Assembly: GCF_012933465.1 (NCBI RefSeq)
Contig: NZ_JABBND010000022.1
Span: forward strand, 1-64,000
DNA length: 64,000 nucleotides
Direction: 5' to 3'
Origin: Actinomycetospora sp. TBRC 11914
Lineage (GTDB): Bacteria > Actinomycetota > Actinomycetes > Mycobacteriales > Pseudonocardiaceae
Under the pieces are notes generated by a model, which had not been told where the DNA came from, did no database searches, and worked only from the letters and a program-made list of their open reading frames with translations. Below, one piece after another: positions 8,033 through 16,954 of the stretch; the first letter of the stretch is position 1; every line of letters begins with the position of its first letter. The translations under genes and the position numbers were made by a program.

Positions 8033-9714
8033 GCGGCACCTCCGAGCACGTGGTCCATGGGGGTCGGGGTCGGTCGCCCGTCGACGAGCGCGACGGCGGT
8101 CGACGTGCCCTGCCAGCGGTCGTCCCGGTGCGGGTGATCGCGGCGCACGTGGCACCCGCGGGACTCGGTGCGCGACCCGGCGGCGGCGAGCAGCGCTCCC
8201 GCCGCGAGGGTGAGCGCGGCGTCCTCGACCGCGGCCCGGTCGGTGAGCGGGCGCTCGACGGTCACCGACTCCAGCGAGTCGGAGACCGCGGCCAGGCCGG
8301 CGGCGTCCCGCCCGATGGCGGCGCCCCGGCTCATGGCCGCCTGGAGCACGGCGCGGTCGGCGGCCTCCGCGACGAGGCGCGTGGGGGCGTCCGGCCGGAT
8401 GACGGGGCGGGGCCCGGCGAGCGCGGCGGCCACGTCGGCCCCGGCCCGGCGGCCCACCACGAGGCCCTCGAGCAGGCTGTTCGAGGCGAGCCGGTTGGCC
8501 CCGTGCAGCCCGGTGCGCGCCACCTCGCCGGCCGCCCACAGCCCGGGCACCCCGGTGCGGCCGCGGGTGTCGGTGACGACGCCGCCGCACGCGTAGTGCG
8601 CCGCGGGCCGGACGGGGATCGGGTCGCGGGCGACGTCGACCCCGATCGCGGCGCAGGAGGCGGTCACCGTCGGGAAGCGGCGCCGCACGTCGGCGACGCC
8701 GGTGGCGTCGAGCCACACGTGGTCGGCCCCGGTCGAGGCGAGCACGCCGGTGATCGCGCCGGCGACGACGTCGCGGGGGGCGAGGTCGCCGCGCGGGTCG
8801 ACGCCGGCCATGACCGGCCGGCCGGCGAGATCGAGGAGGCGGGCGCCCTCCCCGCGGAGCGCCTCGGTGACCAGGGGGGCGCGCCCCCGCAGTCCGGGGA
8901 CGCGCAGCGCCGTCGGGTGGAACTGCACGAACTCGACGTCGGCGAGCGCGGCGCCGGCGCGCAGCGCGAGCGCCCAGCCGTCGGCGGTGGCCACCGCGGG
9001 GTTGGTCGTCGTCTCGTACAGCCCGCCGACCCCGCCGGTGGCGAGCACGACGGCGGGTGCGACGACGACGCCCGCCCGGCCCGCGTCGTCCACGACGTCG
9101 AGCCCGCTGACCGGGCCGGTCGTCGGGCCGTACTGGCGGCGGACCGCGACCGCGGTGTGGCCGGCGAGCACCGCCACCTCGCCGGGCAGGGCGGCGAGCA
9201 GGGCGCGCTCGACCTCGGCGCCGGTCGCGTCGCCGCCCGCGTGGATGACGCGGGTGGTGCCGTGCCCGCCCTCGCGGGTGCGGGCGAGGCGGGGTCCAGG
9301 GGCGTCGGGACCCGGGAGGAGATCGGAACCCGGGAGGGAGTCGAACACAGCGCCGCGGGACCGCAGCGCGGCGACCGCGTCGGGCCCGCCGCCGAGGATC
9401 TCCCGCGTGGCGTCCTCGTCGACCAGCCCGCCGCCCGCACCCAGCGTGTCGGCGACGTGGGCCGCGACGCTGTCGCCGGCGACGTCACCGAGGACCACGG
9501 CGATGCCGCCCTGCGCCCAGCGCGTGGAGCCCTCGTCGGGGGCGTCCTTGGTCACGACGACGACCCGCAGCCCCCGCCGCGACGCCTCGGTCGCGGCCGA
9601 GAGCCCGGCGACCCCGGAGCCGACGACGACGAGGTCGGCCGCGGCGGCCCACGCCGACGCCCCGGCTCCCCGGTCGGTGTGCTCCCCCGACCGCTGCGCG
9701 TCCGTCGGAGTCAC
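8029..9714 (-). CDS. nadB: L-aspartate oxidase
   Basis: NadB oxidises L-aspartate to iminoaspartate with FAD, feeding NadA. The 561-residue protein carries the FAD site [20 protein letters not shown] near residue 25, the segment [13 protein letters not shown], the succinate-dehydrogenase-like substrate region FVQFHPTAL, and the C-terminal FAD contacts [23 protein letters not shown]. It starts at a GTG that overlaps the nadA stop by 4 bp. The N-terminus has about 20 extra hydrophilic residues before the FAD motif. It forms one operon with nadA and nadC. Confidence 0.96.
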   Translation of the reverse strand: MTPTDAQRSGEHTDRGAGASAWAAAADLVVVGSGVAGLSAATEASRRGLRVVVVTKDAPDEGSTRWAQGGIAVVLGDVAGDSVAAHVADTLGAGGGLVDEDATREILGGGPDAVAALRSRGAVFDSLPGSDLLPGPDAPGPRLARTREGGHGTTRVIHAGGDATGAEVERALLAALPGEVAVLAGHTAVAVRRQYGPTTGPVSGLDVVDDAGRAGVVVAPAVVLATGGVGGLYETTTNPAVATADGWALALRAGAALADVEFVQFHPTALRVPGLRGRAPLVTEALRGEGARLLDLAGRPVMAGVDPRGDLAPRDVVAGAITGVLASTGADHVWLDATGVADVRRRFPTVTASCAAIGVDVARDPIPVRPAAHYACGGVVTDTRGRTGVPGLWAAGEVARTGLHGANRLASNSLLEGLVVGRRAGADVAAALAGPRPVIRPDAPTRLVAEAADRAVLQAAMSRGAAIGRDAAGLAAVSDSLESVTVERPLTDRAAVEDAALTLAAGALLAAAGSRTESRGCHVRRDHPHRDDRWQGTSTAVALVDGRPTPTPMDHVLGGAA

Positions 9715-10751
9715 TCCCCACCCCCGGGCCGCCCGATCTCGATCATCCGCTCGACCGAGGCGCGGGCCCTGGCCGCGGTGGCGGCGTCCACGTGCACCTC
9801 GTCGCGACCCTCGCGCAGCGCGCGGGTCAGCGCCCCGGGGGTGATCGTCTTCATGTAGCCGCAGGCGGCGCGGTCGTTGACCGCGCGGAAGTCGACCGCC
9901 GGGTTGGCCCGGCGCAGCTGGTGGAGCATGCCCACCTCGGTGGCCACGAGGACCGACCGCTTGGTCGTGTTCTTGGCGGCGTCGAGCATGCCGCCGGTCG
10001 AGAGGATGTGGACCTGCTCGGCGGGCACCGCGCCCGCCCCGGCCAGGTAGAGCGCGCTGGTCGCGCAGCCGCACTCGGGGTGGACGAACAGGTCGGCCTC
10101 GGGGTCGGCCTGCGCGCGGGCGGTGAGCTCGGCGCCGTTGATCCCGGCGTGCACGTGGCACTCCCCCGCCCACACGTGCAGGTTCTCCCGCCCCGTCTCG
10201 CGCCGGACGTGGGCGCCGAGGAACTGGTCGGGCAGGAAGAGCACCTCCCGGTCCGCCGGGATGCTCGCCACCACCTCGACGGCGTTCGACGACGTGCAGC
10301 ACACGTCGGTCTCGGCCTTCACGGCCGCCGTCGTGTTCACGTAGCTGACGACGACCGCCCCCGGGTGCTCGGCCTTCCACGCGCGGAGCTCATCGGCGGT
10401 GATCGAGTCGGCCAGGGAACAGCCGGCGCGGGCGTCCGGGATCAGGACCGTCTTGCCCGGCGCGAGGATCTTCGCGGTCTCGGCCATGAAGTGGACGCCG
10501 CAGAAGACGATCGTGCTCGCGTCGCTGGCGGCGGCCACGCGGGAGAGCGCGAGGGAGTCGCCGGTGTGGTCGGCGACGTCCTGGATCTCGGGGCGCTGGT
10601 AGTTGTGCGCGAGCACCACGGCGTCGCGCTCCCGCGCGAGGCGACGGACCTCGGCGGCCCACTGCTCGACGACCTCGTCCGGGGCCTCGCCCAGCGACCG
10701 CGGCTCGACGAGGTCGGTCGGGGGCTGGTGCGCGTCGACGGTGACGGTCAT
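9711..10751 (-). CDS. nadA: Quinolinate synthase A
   Basis: NadA condenses iminoaspartate and dihydroxyacetone phosphate to quinolinate using a [4Fe-4S] cluster. The 346-residue protein has [21 protein letters not shown] at the start and conserved cysteines in FCGVHFMAE (C84), HPECGC (C227, C229) and [10 protein letters not shown] (C297), the usual cluster region. The ATG at 10751 is preceded by the ribosome-binding site GGGAGG at 10759-10764 with 7-bp spacing. It is first in the nadA-nadB-nadC operon. A dyad lies 66-88 bp upstream, between it and the divergent nrtR gene, and is the best candidate operator. Confidence 0.96.
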   Translation of the reverse strand: MTVTVDAHQPPTDLVEPRSLGEAPDEVVEQWAAEVRRLARERDAVVLAHNYQRPEIQDVADHTGDSLALSRVAAASDASTIVFCGVHFMAETAKILAPGKTVLIPDARAGCSLADSITADELRAWKAEHPGAVVVSYVNTTAAVKAETDVCCTSSNAVEVVASIPADREVLFLPDQFLGAHVRRETGRENLHVWAGECHVHAGINGAELTARAQADPEADLFVHPECGCATSALYLAGAGAVPAEQVHILSTGGMLDAAKNTTKRSVLVATEVGMLHQLRRANPAVDFRAVNDRAACGYMKTITPGALTRALREGRDEVHVDAATAARARASVERMIEIGRPGGGE

Positions 10752-10758
10752 GCGGTGT

Positions 10759-10764
10759 CCTCCC
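10759..10764 (-). promoter_or_regulatory. Ribosome-binding site of nadA
   Basis: GGGAGG on the minus strand, 7 bp before the nadA ATG. It fixes the start of the nadABC operon at 10751. Confidence 0.7.
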
Positions 10765-10816
10765 CGGGGACGCCCCGCCCGTGGTGTGGACGCGGGTCCC
10801 GGTGCAGTCGTGCGAG

Positions 10817-10839
10817 GTTTTCGCCTTCTGGTCGAAAAC
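10817..10839. promoter_or_regulatory. Candidate NrtR operator: GTTTTCG-N9-CGAAAAC dyad
   Basis: A perfect 7-bp inverted repeat, GTTTTCG at 10817-10823 and CGAAAAC at 10833-10839, is separated by 9 bp. It lies in the 222-bp space between divergent nadA and nrtR and is conspicuously A/T-rich for this DNA. NrtR proteins are known to bind dyads upstream of NAD-synthesis genes and their own gene. Assignment to NrtR is inference from position; the dyad itself is read directly. Confidence 0.6.
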
Positions 10840-10973
10840 GTGGGCGACAGTACGCCGCGACCACGGGCGGTGCCACCCTCCTTCTCGCCGGGTATGACCG
10901 AGGACACGCCCGGCCGCGCGGGCGCCGGCGCGTGGACACGCAGCGCTACCGTGGCCGTCGTGGGAGGTGGCAG

Positions 10974-11705
10974 GTGGAGGCCGAGGGCCTGATCGCGCAC
11001 GACGTGCTGGCGGTCGTCCTGCGCATCGACGGGCGGGACACGCAGCGGAGCGGAGCTGGACCCATCGATACCGTGCCCTCGGTCCTGCTCTGGCAGCGGG
11101 CGCGCGAGCCGCACCTCGGGCGGTGGGCGCTGCCGGGCGGCCGGCTCGGCGCCACCGAGGACGTCGAGGCGTCTGTGCGGCGCCATCTCGCCGAGAAGGT
11201 CGACCTCGCCGAGGTCGCCCACGTCGAGCAGCTGTCGGTGTTCTCGGACCCGCACCGCGGGCCGGCGCCCCGCCGGGTCGCCACCGCGTTCCTCGGGCTG
11301 GTGCCCACCGACGCCGACCCGGCGATCCCCGGCGACACCGCGTGGCACCCGGTCGACGCGCTCCCCCGGACCGCGTTCGACCACGGCGAGATCACCCGCG
11401 TCGGCCTCGACCGGCTCCGGGCCAAGCTCTCCTACACCAACATCGGCTTCGCGCTCGCGCCCGACGTCTTCTCGATCTCCGAGCTGCGCCGCCTCTACGC
11501 GGCGGCCCTCGGGCACCACGTCTCGGCGACCAACCTGCAGCGGGTGCTCACCCGCCGCGGCGTCCTCGTCCCCACCGGCAGCACGGCCGCGCCCGGTCCC
11601 GCGGGCGGCCGGCCGGCGGCGCTGTTCCGGTTCTCGGAGCACGCCCTCCGCGTGACCGACCCCTTCGCCGCGCTGCGGCCGCCGTCGGGGGCCGGGGCGG
11701 TCTGA
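10974..11705 (+). CDS. nrtR: NrtR-type Nudix transcriptional regulator of NAD synthesis
   Basis: The 243-residue protein has an N-terminal Nudix-like domain and a C-terminal winged-helix region (about 155-235; [31 protein letters not shown] is the typical NrtR helix pair). The Nudix box is degenerate: after [15 protein letters not shown] it reads HLAEK where an active enzyme has REUXEE. This fits regulators that sense ADP-ribose without hydrolysing it. It is divergent from nadABC, with a dyad between. The GTG at 10974 was chosen because GGGAGG lies 7 bp before it. An insertion-like stretch at residues 21-32 ([13 protein letters not shown]) is encoded by a short repeat that also occurs twice in murC. 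Confidence 0.88.
   Translation: MEAEGLIAHDVLAVVLRIDGRDTQRSGAGPIDTVPSVLLWQRAREPHLGRWALPGGRLGATEDVEASVRRHLAEKVDLAEVAHVEQLSVFSDPHRGPAPRRVATAFLGLVPTDADPAIPGDTAWHPVDALPRTAFDHGEITRVGLDRLRAKLSYTNIGFALAPDVFSISELRRLYAAALGHHVSATNLQRVLTRRGVLVPTGSTAAPGPAGGRPAALFRFSEHALRVTDPFAALRPPSGAGAV
11035..11069 (+). repeat. Short in-frame repeat shared with the murC N-terminus
   Basis: This stretch, containing CGCAGCGGAGCGGAGCT then GACC-CATCGA, closely matches each of the two 36-bp repeat units in murC (57388-57459, minus strand), which read CGCAGCGAAGCGGAGCT then CGACCATCGA. It is in frame within nrtR. The match is by eye. Confidence 0.6.
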
Positions 11706-11768
11706 CGCGGGGCACACCGTTCTCGTCCATCCGGCGATCGAGAGCCGCAGACCGTAGCGTGTGTCGCC

Positions 11769-12560
11769 GTGGACAGGGGCGAGCGAAGCGACGGGGGGCG
11801 TGTCGAGACGCTGCCCCTCTTCCCGCTGGGCACGGTGCTGATGCCCGGGGCGCCGCTCCCGCTGCACATCTTCGAGCCCCGCTACCGGCAGCTGACCATC
11901 GACCTCGTCACGGGCGCCGTGTCCGGCAAGCAGTTCGGGGTGGTCGCGGTCCGCGAGGGCTGGGGTCCCGACGACGGGCCGGAGGGGCTGCACGAGGTCG
12001 GCTGCACGGCCGAGCTGCGCGAGGTCCGGCGGCTGCCGGACGGTCGCTTCGACGTCCTCACCGTCGGGGACCGCCGGTTCCGGCTGCTCGACGTCGACGA
12101 CACGACGGCCCCCTACCTCGTCGCCAACGTCGAGTGGGTGCCCGACATCGAGGGCGACGACCCCGCCGAGCTCGAGCCCCTCGAGCGCGCCGCCCGCGCC
12201 GCGCACCGCCGCTACTGCACGACGGCGCGCACCTACCGGCGCCGCGCGGACGCCGAGGCCGGCGGGGCCACCGACCTCGAGGCCGACGCGGAGGTCGCGG
12301 CCGTCGAGGAGCCCGAGGAGGAGGCGCCGCCGGCCGGCGGGGAGCACGAGCCCGCCGCGGCGGCCGTCCTGGCCCACCTGCTCGCGGCCGACTGCCTGCT
12401 GCCCCTGGGCGACCGTCAGGAGATCCTCGAGCAGACCTGCCCGAAGAAGCGCCTGGAGCTCGTCTCGCACGCGATGGCCCGCGAGGCCGAGCTGCTCGGG
12501 CGGCTGCACGCGGTGTGGGCGCCGACGGCGAAGTTCGCGGTGCCCTCCAGCGACAACTAG
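11769..12560 (+). CDS. LON N-terminal-domain (substrate-binding) protein
   Basis: The 263-residue protein matches the stand-alone LON substrate-binding domain family: [28 protein letters not shown] near the start, then FGVVAVREG and a strand-rich core. It has neither an AAA+ module nor the Ser-Lys protease dyad of Lon, so it is not a protease. An acidic insertion (about 165-195, Glu/Ala-rich) interrupts the C-terminal helical part. It starts at GTG 11769; the first residues (RGERSDGG) are encoded by a 20-bp sequence that recurs at the end of the 26445-27506 gene. Its 3' end overlaps the convergent DUF2567 gene by 4 bp. Cellular role unknown. Confidence 0.85.
   Translation: MDRGERSDGGRVETLPLFPLGTVLMPGAPLPLHIFEPRYRQLTIDLVTGAVSGKQFGVVAVREGWGPDDGPEGLHEVGCTAELREVRRLPDGRFDVLTVGDRRFRLLDVDDTTAPYLVANVEWVPDIEGDDPAELEPLERAARAAHRRYCTTARTYRRRADAEAGGATDLEADAEVAAVEEPEEEAPPAGGEHEPAAAAVLAHLLAADCLLPLGDRQEILEQTCPKKRLELVSHAMAREAELLGRLHAVWAPTAKFAVPSSDN
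11776..11795 (+). repeat. 20-bp repeat, copy A
   Basis: GGGGCGAGCGAAGCGACGGG at the 5' end of the LON-like gene. It is identical except for one base to 27459-27478, inside the 3' end of a luciferase-like monooxygenase gene. Both copies are in coding sequence. Confidence 0.65.
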
Positions 12561-13180
12561 GGCTCGCGCCCCAGATCGTCGGCGCCGACCGTGATCGCGC
12601 ACAGCAGGTAGGCGAGCACCGCGCCGATCCCGGCGCCCAGCACCGTCCACCAGGAGCCGATCTCGGCGGGCAGCGTCACCAGCGTGGCCGGGATCGGGGG
12701 GCCGCCGGTGCCGCTCGCGCTGACCTCGGCGCGGTCGAGCAGGACGCCGATCGCCTGCCGGTCGGTCAGCGGGCCGGCGAGCCAGGTCCCGACGCGCGCC
12801 GCCACCCAGGCGGCGGCCGTCGACGCCACCGCGACGCCGACCAGCACCACCGGCCCGCGCCGGGTCCGGATCCGCCACGCCAGGGCCCCGACGACGACGC
12901 CGTACGCGGTCACGAGCAGGAAGAAGACGGCGGTCGCGTCGAAGACGTGGTCGGACTCGGCCGCGAGCTGGGCGCTCGCACCGGTCGCCGTCGTCACCGT
13001 GGCCTGGCCCGGGGCGACGAGCGCCCACAGCAGGCCGAGCAGCAGGCCGCCGACGAGCACCGCGACCACGATCCGCAGCGCCGGACGCAGGTCGCCGACG
13101 AGCTCGCGGCGGGTCAGCACCCCGTCGGGGGTCTCGGCCACGAACTCGTCGGCGGGGAACTGCTCGGCGCCCACGGTCAC
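12557..13180 (-). CDS. DUF2567 membrane protein
   Basis: The 207-residue protein has about four membrane segments: residues 36-57 ([20 protein letters not shown]), 82-102, 108-132 and 172-196. A periplasmic loop lies between the last two. It resembles the mycobacterial DUF2567 family (Rv1591-type), which sits in the same bioB-bsaP neighbourhood; the synteny is recalled. It starts with GTG. No function is known. Its stop overlaps the convergent LON-domain gene by 4 bp. It lies just downstream of bsaP on the same strand and probably belongs to the bioB transcript. Confidence 0.8.
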   Translation of the reverse strand: MTVGAEQFPADEFVAETPDGVLTRRELVGDLRPALRIVVAVLVGGLLLGLLWALVAPGQATVTTATGASAQLAAESDHVFDATAVFFLLVTAYGVVVGALAWRIRTRRGPVVLVGVAVASTAAAWVAARVGTWLAGPLTDRQAIGVLLDRAEVSASGTGGPPIPATLVTLPAEIGSWWTVLGAGIGAVLAYLLCAITVGADDLGREP

Positions 13181-13205
13181 CGCTGGGTCCTCACGGCTGG
13201 GTCCC

Positions 13206-13421
13206 TCACCGCTGGGCCCGGCTCGCGCTGGTCGTCTCGCCGTGGCGGCTGCACCGTGCGGTCCAGCCCATAGGGTCGACCTGCACGACCATCCGGCGGG
13301 CGCACTCCGGGCAGTAGCGCGGCGGGTCGATCAGGGACAGCCGCGCCCGGCACCGGTCGTGGTCGCCGGTGGCGGCCTCGCCGCCGCAGAAGGAGCAGTA
13401 CGTGCTCACGGTCGCCGTCAC
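13206..13421 (-). CDS. bsaP: Biotin synthase auxiliary protein
   Basis: This 71-residue Cys-rich protein lies 10 bp downstream of bioB. Cysteines at 9, 12, 24, 37, 40 and 57 form two CxxC pairs (CSFC, CPEC) plus CRARL and CSRHGET, the pattern of Rv1590/BsaP. From published work as I recall it, BsaP helps mycobacterial-type BioB turn over, probably through an iron-sulphur cluster. The small size, immediate bioB linkage and Cys pattern support the assignment. The start is GTG 13421; a second GTG four codons later (VSTYCSFC) is possible. Confidence 0.85.
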   Translation of the reverse strand: MTATVSTYCSFCGGEAATGDHDRCRARLSLIDPPRYCPECARRMVVQVDPMGWTARCSRHGETTSASRAQR

Positions 13422-13431
13422 AGGATCGTCG

Positions 13432-14472
13432 TCAGAGGGTGTCGTTGAGGGCCTTGATCGGCATCTTGAGCGAGTCCAGCATCTCCAGGTCCTGCTCGGC
13501 CGGCCGCCCCAGGTTCGTCAGGTAGTTCCCGACGATGATCGCGTTGACCCCGCCCAGCATCCCCTGCTCCGCGCCGAGGTCGCCGAGCGTCAGCTCCCGA
13601 CCGCCCGCGAAGCGCAGCACCGTCCTCGGCATCGCCAGCCGGAACGCCGCGATCGTCATCAGCGCGTCCGGTCCCTGCGGCACGTCGAGGTGCGCGAACG
13701 GGGTTCCGGGGTTGGGGATCAGGAAGTTCATCGGCACCTCGTCGGGCTCGAGCTCGGCGAGCTGCACCGCGAACTCGGCGCGCTGCTCGAGGGTCTCCCC
13801 CATCCCGACGATGCCCCCGCAGCAGACCTCCATGCCCGCGGCCCGCACCATCTGCAGCGTCTCCCAGCGCTCCTCCCAGGTGTGGGTCGTGACCACCTCC
13901 GGGAAGTGGCTGCGCGCGGTCTCCAGGTTGTGGTTGTAGCGGTGCACGCCCATCGCGGCGAGCTCGTCGACCTGGGCCTGGGTCAACATCCCCAGCGAGC
14001 AGGCCACGTTGATGTCGACCTCGGCGCGGATCGCCGCGACCCCGGCCCGGATCTGCTCCATGAGCTTCTCGTCGGGGCCGCGGACGGCGGCGACGATGCA
14101 GAACTCGGTCGCGCCGGTCTTCGCCGTCTGCTTCGCCGCCTCGACCAGGCGGTCCTTGTCGAGCCACGCCGCGCGCACCGGGGAGTCGAACAGGCCCGAC
14201 TGGCTGCAGAAGTGGCAGTCCTCCGGGCACCCGCCGGTCTTGAGGCTCACGATGCCCTCGACCTCGACGTCCGGACCGCACCAGCGCATCCGCACCTCGT
14301 GGGCCAGCGCCAGCGCCTCGGTCAGGCGCTCGCCGGGCAACCGCAGCACCTCGAGCACCTGCGCCTCGGACAGCCCCTCGCCGCGCTCCAGGACCTGCTC
14401 CCGGGCGACCGCGAGGATGTCCCCGCCGGTGCCCTGCCCGGTCTGCCTGGCGGTGCCGGTGCTCGCCGTCAC
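13432..14472 (-). CDS. bioB: Biotin synthase
   Basis: BioB is the radical SAM enzyme that inserts sulphur into dethiobiotin to make biotin. The 346-residue protein has the CxxxCxxC cluster motif at C82, C86 and C89 ([12 protein letters not shown]), [19 protein letters not shown] and the C-terminal [13 protein letters not shown]. The GTG at 14472 is preceded by AAGGAG at 14479-14484 with 6-bp spacing, which decides the start against an upstream extension. It is followed by bsaP and a DUF2567 gene, and preceded by bioD 58 bp away. Confidence 0.96.
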   Translation of the reverse strand: MTASTGTARQTGQGTGGDILAVAREQVLERGEGLSEAQVLEVLRLPGERLTEALALAHEVRMRWCGPDVEVEGIVSLKTGGCPEDCHFCSQSGLFDSPVRAAWLDKDRLVEAAKQTAKTGATEFCIVAAVRGPDEKLMEQIRAGVAAIRAEVDINVACSLGMLTQAQVDELAAMGVHRYNHNLETARSHFPEVVTTHTWEERWETLQMVRAAGMEVCCGGIVGMGETLEQRAEFAVQLAELEPDEVPMNFLIPNPGTPFAHLDVPQGPDALMTIAAFRLAMPRTVLRFAGGRELTLGDLGAEQGMLGGVNAIIVGNYLTNLGRPAEQDLEMLDSLKMPIKALNDTL

Positions 14473-14478
14473 GCGTCG

Positions 14479-14484
14479 CTCCTT
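14479..14484 (-). promoter_or_regulatory. Ribosome-binding site deciding the bioB start
   Basis: AAGGAG on the minus strand, 6 bp before GTG 14472. No comparable site precedes the longer reading frame starting at 14580. Confidence 0.7.
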
Positions 14485-14530
14485 GAACGTCGGGGACTGA
14501 TCGCGCGCGAGTCTGCCCCACGGTTGTCGG

Positions 14531-15226
14531 TCACGGGAGGGGCGGGACCCACTGGCCGCCCAGGACGGGATGCAGGCCACACCTCGACGCCGTGAGGAAC
14601 CGTTCGGGGTCGGCGCCGCCCAGCCCGGCCGGCAGGACGCCGAGCAGGGGTGCGCCGGTCACCGTCGGGAGATCGGCGAGGTTGGTGCGCTCGGCGAGGT
14701 CGGGGGCGTCGGGGTAGGCGCCGACGACGGTGCCGGCGCAGGTGAGGCCGCGCCGGGCCAGGGCCTCGGCCGTCAGGGCGGCGGTGTTCAGCACGCCGAG
14801 CCCGGCGCTGGCGACGACGAGGACCGGGGCACCGAGCGCGGCGGCGACGTCGGCGAGGGTCTCCCCGTCGTCGTTGATCCGGACGAGCAGCCCGCCGGCG
14901 CCCTCGACGAGGAGGAGGTCGGCCCCGTCGCGCGCGATGTCGGCGACCGCGTCGGTGACGGCGGCGACGCGGAGGGGCGGCAGCCCGCTGCGGCGGGCCG
15001 CGGTCGCGGGGGCCAGGGGCTCGGGGTAGCGGGCGAGCTCGCGGGTGACGACCGAGGGGCCGACGAGGCGGGTGACGTCGGCGAGGTCGCCGGGGGCGCC
15101 GGGCTCGATCCCGGTCTGGGCCGGCTTGAGGACGACGACGCGGTCCCCCGCCGCCGCGGCCACCGCGGCCAGGGCCGCCGTCACCACCGTCTTCCCGACC
15201 CCGGTCCCGGTGCCCGTGACGATCAT
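14531..15226 (-). CDS. bioD: Dethiobiotin synthetase
   Basis: BioD closes the ureido ring of dethiobiotin from 7,8-diaminopelargonate, CO2/bicarbonate and ATP. The 231-residue protein starts [19 protein letters not shown], with P-loop GTGTGVGKT at residues 4-12. It carries LKPAQTG (substrate lysine) and the [12 protein letters not shown] switch region. ATG 15226 is used here; a GTG 9 bp upstream (15235) is a real alternative and has TAGGCT (TAnnnT) at 15244-15249 in leaderless position. It is transcribed toward bioB. Confidence 0.94.
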   Translation of the reverse strand: MIVTGTGTGVGKTVVTAALAAVAAAAGDRVVVLKPAQTGIEPGAPGDLADVTRLVGPSVVTRELARYPEPLAPATAARRSGLPPLRVAAVTDAVADIARDGADLLLVEGAGGLLVRINDDGETLADVAAALGAPVLVVASAGLGVLNTAALTAEALARRGLTCAGTVVGAYPDAPDLAERTNLADLPTVTGAPLLGVLPAGLGGADPERFLTASRCGLHPVLGGQWVPPLP

Positions 15227-15235
15227 GGTCCGCAC

Positions 15236-15513
15236 GGGCCCGGAGCCTAGTGACCTCGTGGCGCGCGGTCGGCGGCCCGGACCGACGCGCCCCGCACACA
15301 CTCCGCCCGGGGCAGCGGACGAATCCACGGACACCTGCGCGTCACGCACACATCCCGGGGTCCGGCCCACGGGGCTCGGTGTGCGGCGCGCGCAGGTCCC
15401 CCAGAACCGGTCACGCCGATCGTCGGAGTGTGTGCGGCGCGCGCAGGTCCCCGACGTCGGAGAGCGGGCCAGGGTGCCTGCCTCCCCGGACACCACCGGC
15501 GACCCGGGATGGG
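15236..15513. repeat. Intergenic region with degenerate GTGTGYGGCGCGC repeats
   Basis: The gap between bioD and the zinc-ribbon gene holds two near-perfect direct copies of TGTGCGGCGCGCGCAGGTCC, at 15380-15399 and 15431-15450 (51 bp apart). Two degenerate inverted copies lie at about 15285-15303 and 15331-15351. No gene is apparent. The unit may belong to a dispersed intergenic repeat family; only these copies are visible here. Confidence 0.6.
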
Positions 15514-15717
15514 TCAGAGCCAATGGCGGACGCGCACCGCGCTCGGGTCCGGGGCCGGGCGCTCGGCGGCCTCGACGTCGGGTCGCGCGGTGCCGTCGAC
15601 GTCGTGGACCGCGCCGCAGCACGGGCAGCGCAGGTAGTCCGCACCCTCGGTCAGCGGTCGGCGACAGCGTCCGCAGTGCCAGAGCCGGAAGGCCGACCGG
15701 CTGTCCGTCACGGTCAC
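15514..15717 (-). CDS. Small zinc-ribbon protein in the biotin cluster
   Basis: A 67-residue frame between bioF and bioD has two cysteine pairs (CGRC near residue 15 and CPCC near residue 31) 16 residues apart: LWHCGRCRRPLTEG and YLRCPCCGAVHDVDG. This is a typical one-zinc ribbon. The rest is charged and Pro-rich, ending RVRHWL. The start is GTG. Position and orientation fit co-transcription with bioF and bioD (58 bp after bioF). No family was recognised. A real gene is favoured by the paired CxxC motifs, but a chance frame cannot be excluded. Confidence 0.55.
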   Translation of the reverse strand: MTVTDSRSAFRLWHCGRCRRPLTEGADYLRCPCCGAVHDVDGTARPDVEAAERPAPDPSAVRVRHWL

Positions 15718-15775
15718 GCCGTCCTCCGTTCGGGATCGATTCCGTGAAGTCGCAACCAGTCTGCCACCGCCGGGA

Positions 15776-16954
15776 TCACCGGCTGAGCACGGTCCCCCGC
15801 ACCCCGGGGAGCACCTCGGCCAGGACGCGGTCGACCAGCGCGAGGTCGGCGGTGGAGAGGTCCGCGCGAGCCGTCAGCCGCAGCCGCGACGTCCCCTCGG
15901 GGACCGACGGCGGCCGGAAGCACCCGGCCCGCAGGCCCGCCGTCGCGCAGGCGTCCCGCGCTGCGGTCGCGAGTTCAGGCTCCCCGAGCACGACGGGCAC
16001 CATCGCGGCCGTCGGCGCGGCGACCCCCGCCCACGGCGCGGCCGACCGGGCCGACGACGCCACCGCGACCGCGGCCGCGTGCAGCGCCGCCACGCGCTCG
16101 GGCTCCTCGCGCAGCACGTGCAGCGCCGCCAGCGCCGCACCGGCCGCGGCGGGCGCCAGCCCGGTGTCGAAGATGAACGAGCGCGCGGCGTCGACGAGGT
16201 GGGCGACCACGTCCGCGTCGCCCAGCACCACCCCGCCCTGCGAGCCCAGCGACTTCGACAGGGTCGCGGTGACGACGACACCCCGCTCCCCCGCCAGCCC
16301 GACCTCGGCCACGAGACCGGCGCCGGGCGCCGACGCCGGCCCCCGCACCCCGAGCCCGTGGGCGTCGTCGACCAGCAGCACCGCCCCGCGCGCCCGGCAC
16401 ACCGCGGCGAGCTCGCGCAGCGGCGCCAGGCCCCCGTCCACGGAGTCGACGCCGTCGGTCACCACCAGCCGCCGGGTCTCCGGGGCGGCCGCGAGCACCG
16501 CGTCGACGTCCGCCGGCACCGAGCACCGCGACACCACGACGCGGGCCCGGGAGAGCCGGGCCGCGTCCACCAGCGAGGCGTGCGCCGCGACGTCGGAGAC
16601 GACGAGCGCGCCCCGTCCCGACAGCGCCGTGACCGCGCCGAGGTTGGCCGTGTAGCCGGAGGAGAACACCAGCCCCGCCTCGGCCCCGCCGAACGCCGCC
16701 AGCGCCTCCTCGAGCTCGGCGTGCAGGCGCGTCGACCCGGTGACCAGCCGCGATCCCGTCGACCCGGCGCCCCAGGTCCGGGTCGCCGCCACGGCCCCCT
16801 CGACGACGCGGGGGTCGCGGGCCAGGCCGAGGTAGTCGTTGGAGGCGAGGTCGACGAGCGGCTCGACGACCTCGCGCGGCGACAGCGTCCGGCGCAGGCC
16901 CGCCGCCCGGCGGGCCCGCGCCGTCTCGTCCAGCCACGCCAGCGGGTCGGTCAC
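15776..16954 (-). CDS. bioF: 8-amino-7-oxononanoate synthase
   Basis: BioF joins pimeloyl-ACP/CoA and L-alanine, releasing CO2, in the first committed step of biotin ring assembly. The 392-residue PLP enzyme has LASNDYLGLARD, FSSGYTANLGAV, the cofactor aspartate region LLVDDAHGLGV and the Schiff-base lysine K234 in TLSKSLGSQGG. Its GTG start overlaps the stop of the SulP-carbonic anhydrase gene by 4 bp, so their translation is coupled. Confidence 0.95.
   Translation of the reverse strand: MTDPLAWLDETARARRAAGLRRTLSPREVVEPLVDLASNDYLGLARDPRVVEGAVAATRTWGAGSTGSRLVTGSTRLHAELEEALAAFGGAEAGLVFSSGYTANLGAVTALSGRGALVVSDVAAHASLVDAARLSRARVVVSRCSVPADVDAVLAAAPETRRLVVTDGVDSVDGGLAPLRELAAVCRARGAVLLVDDAHGLGVRGPASAPGAGLVAEVGLAGERGVVVTATLSKSLGSQGGVVLGDADVVAHLVDAARSFIFDTGLAPAAAGAALAALHVLREEPERVAALHAAAVAVASSARSAAPWAGVAAPTAAMVPVVLGEPELATAARDACATAGLRAGCFRPPSVPEGTSRLRLTARADLSTADLALVDRVLAEVLPGVRGTVLSR

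Noticed and set aside
13432-14580. Longer bioB start at 14580
   Set aside because: The extra 36 residues are not BioB-like, and AAGGAG sits at the right distance before GTG 14472.
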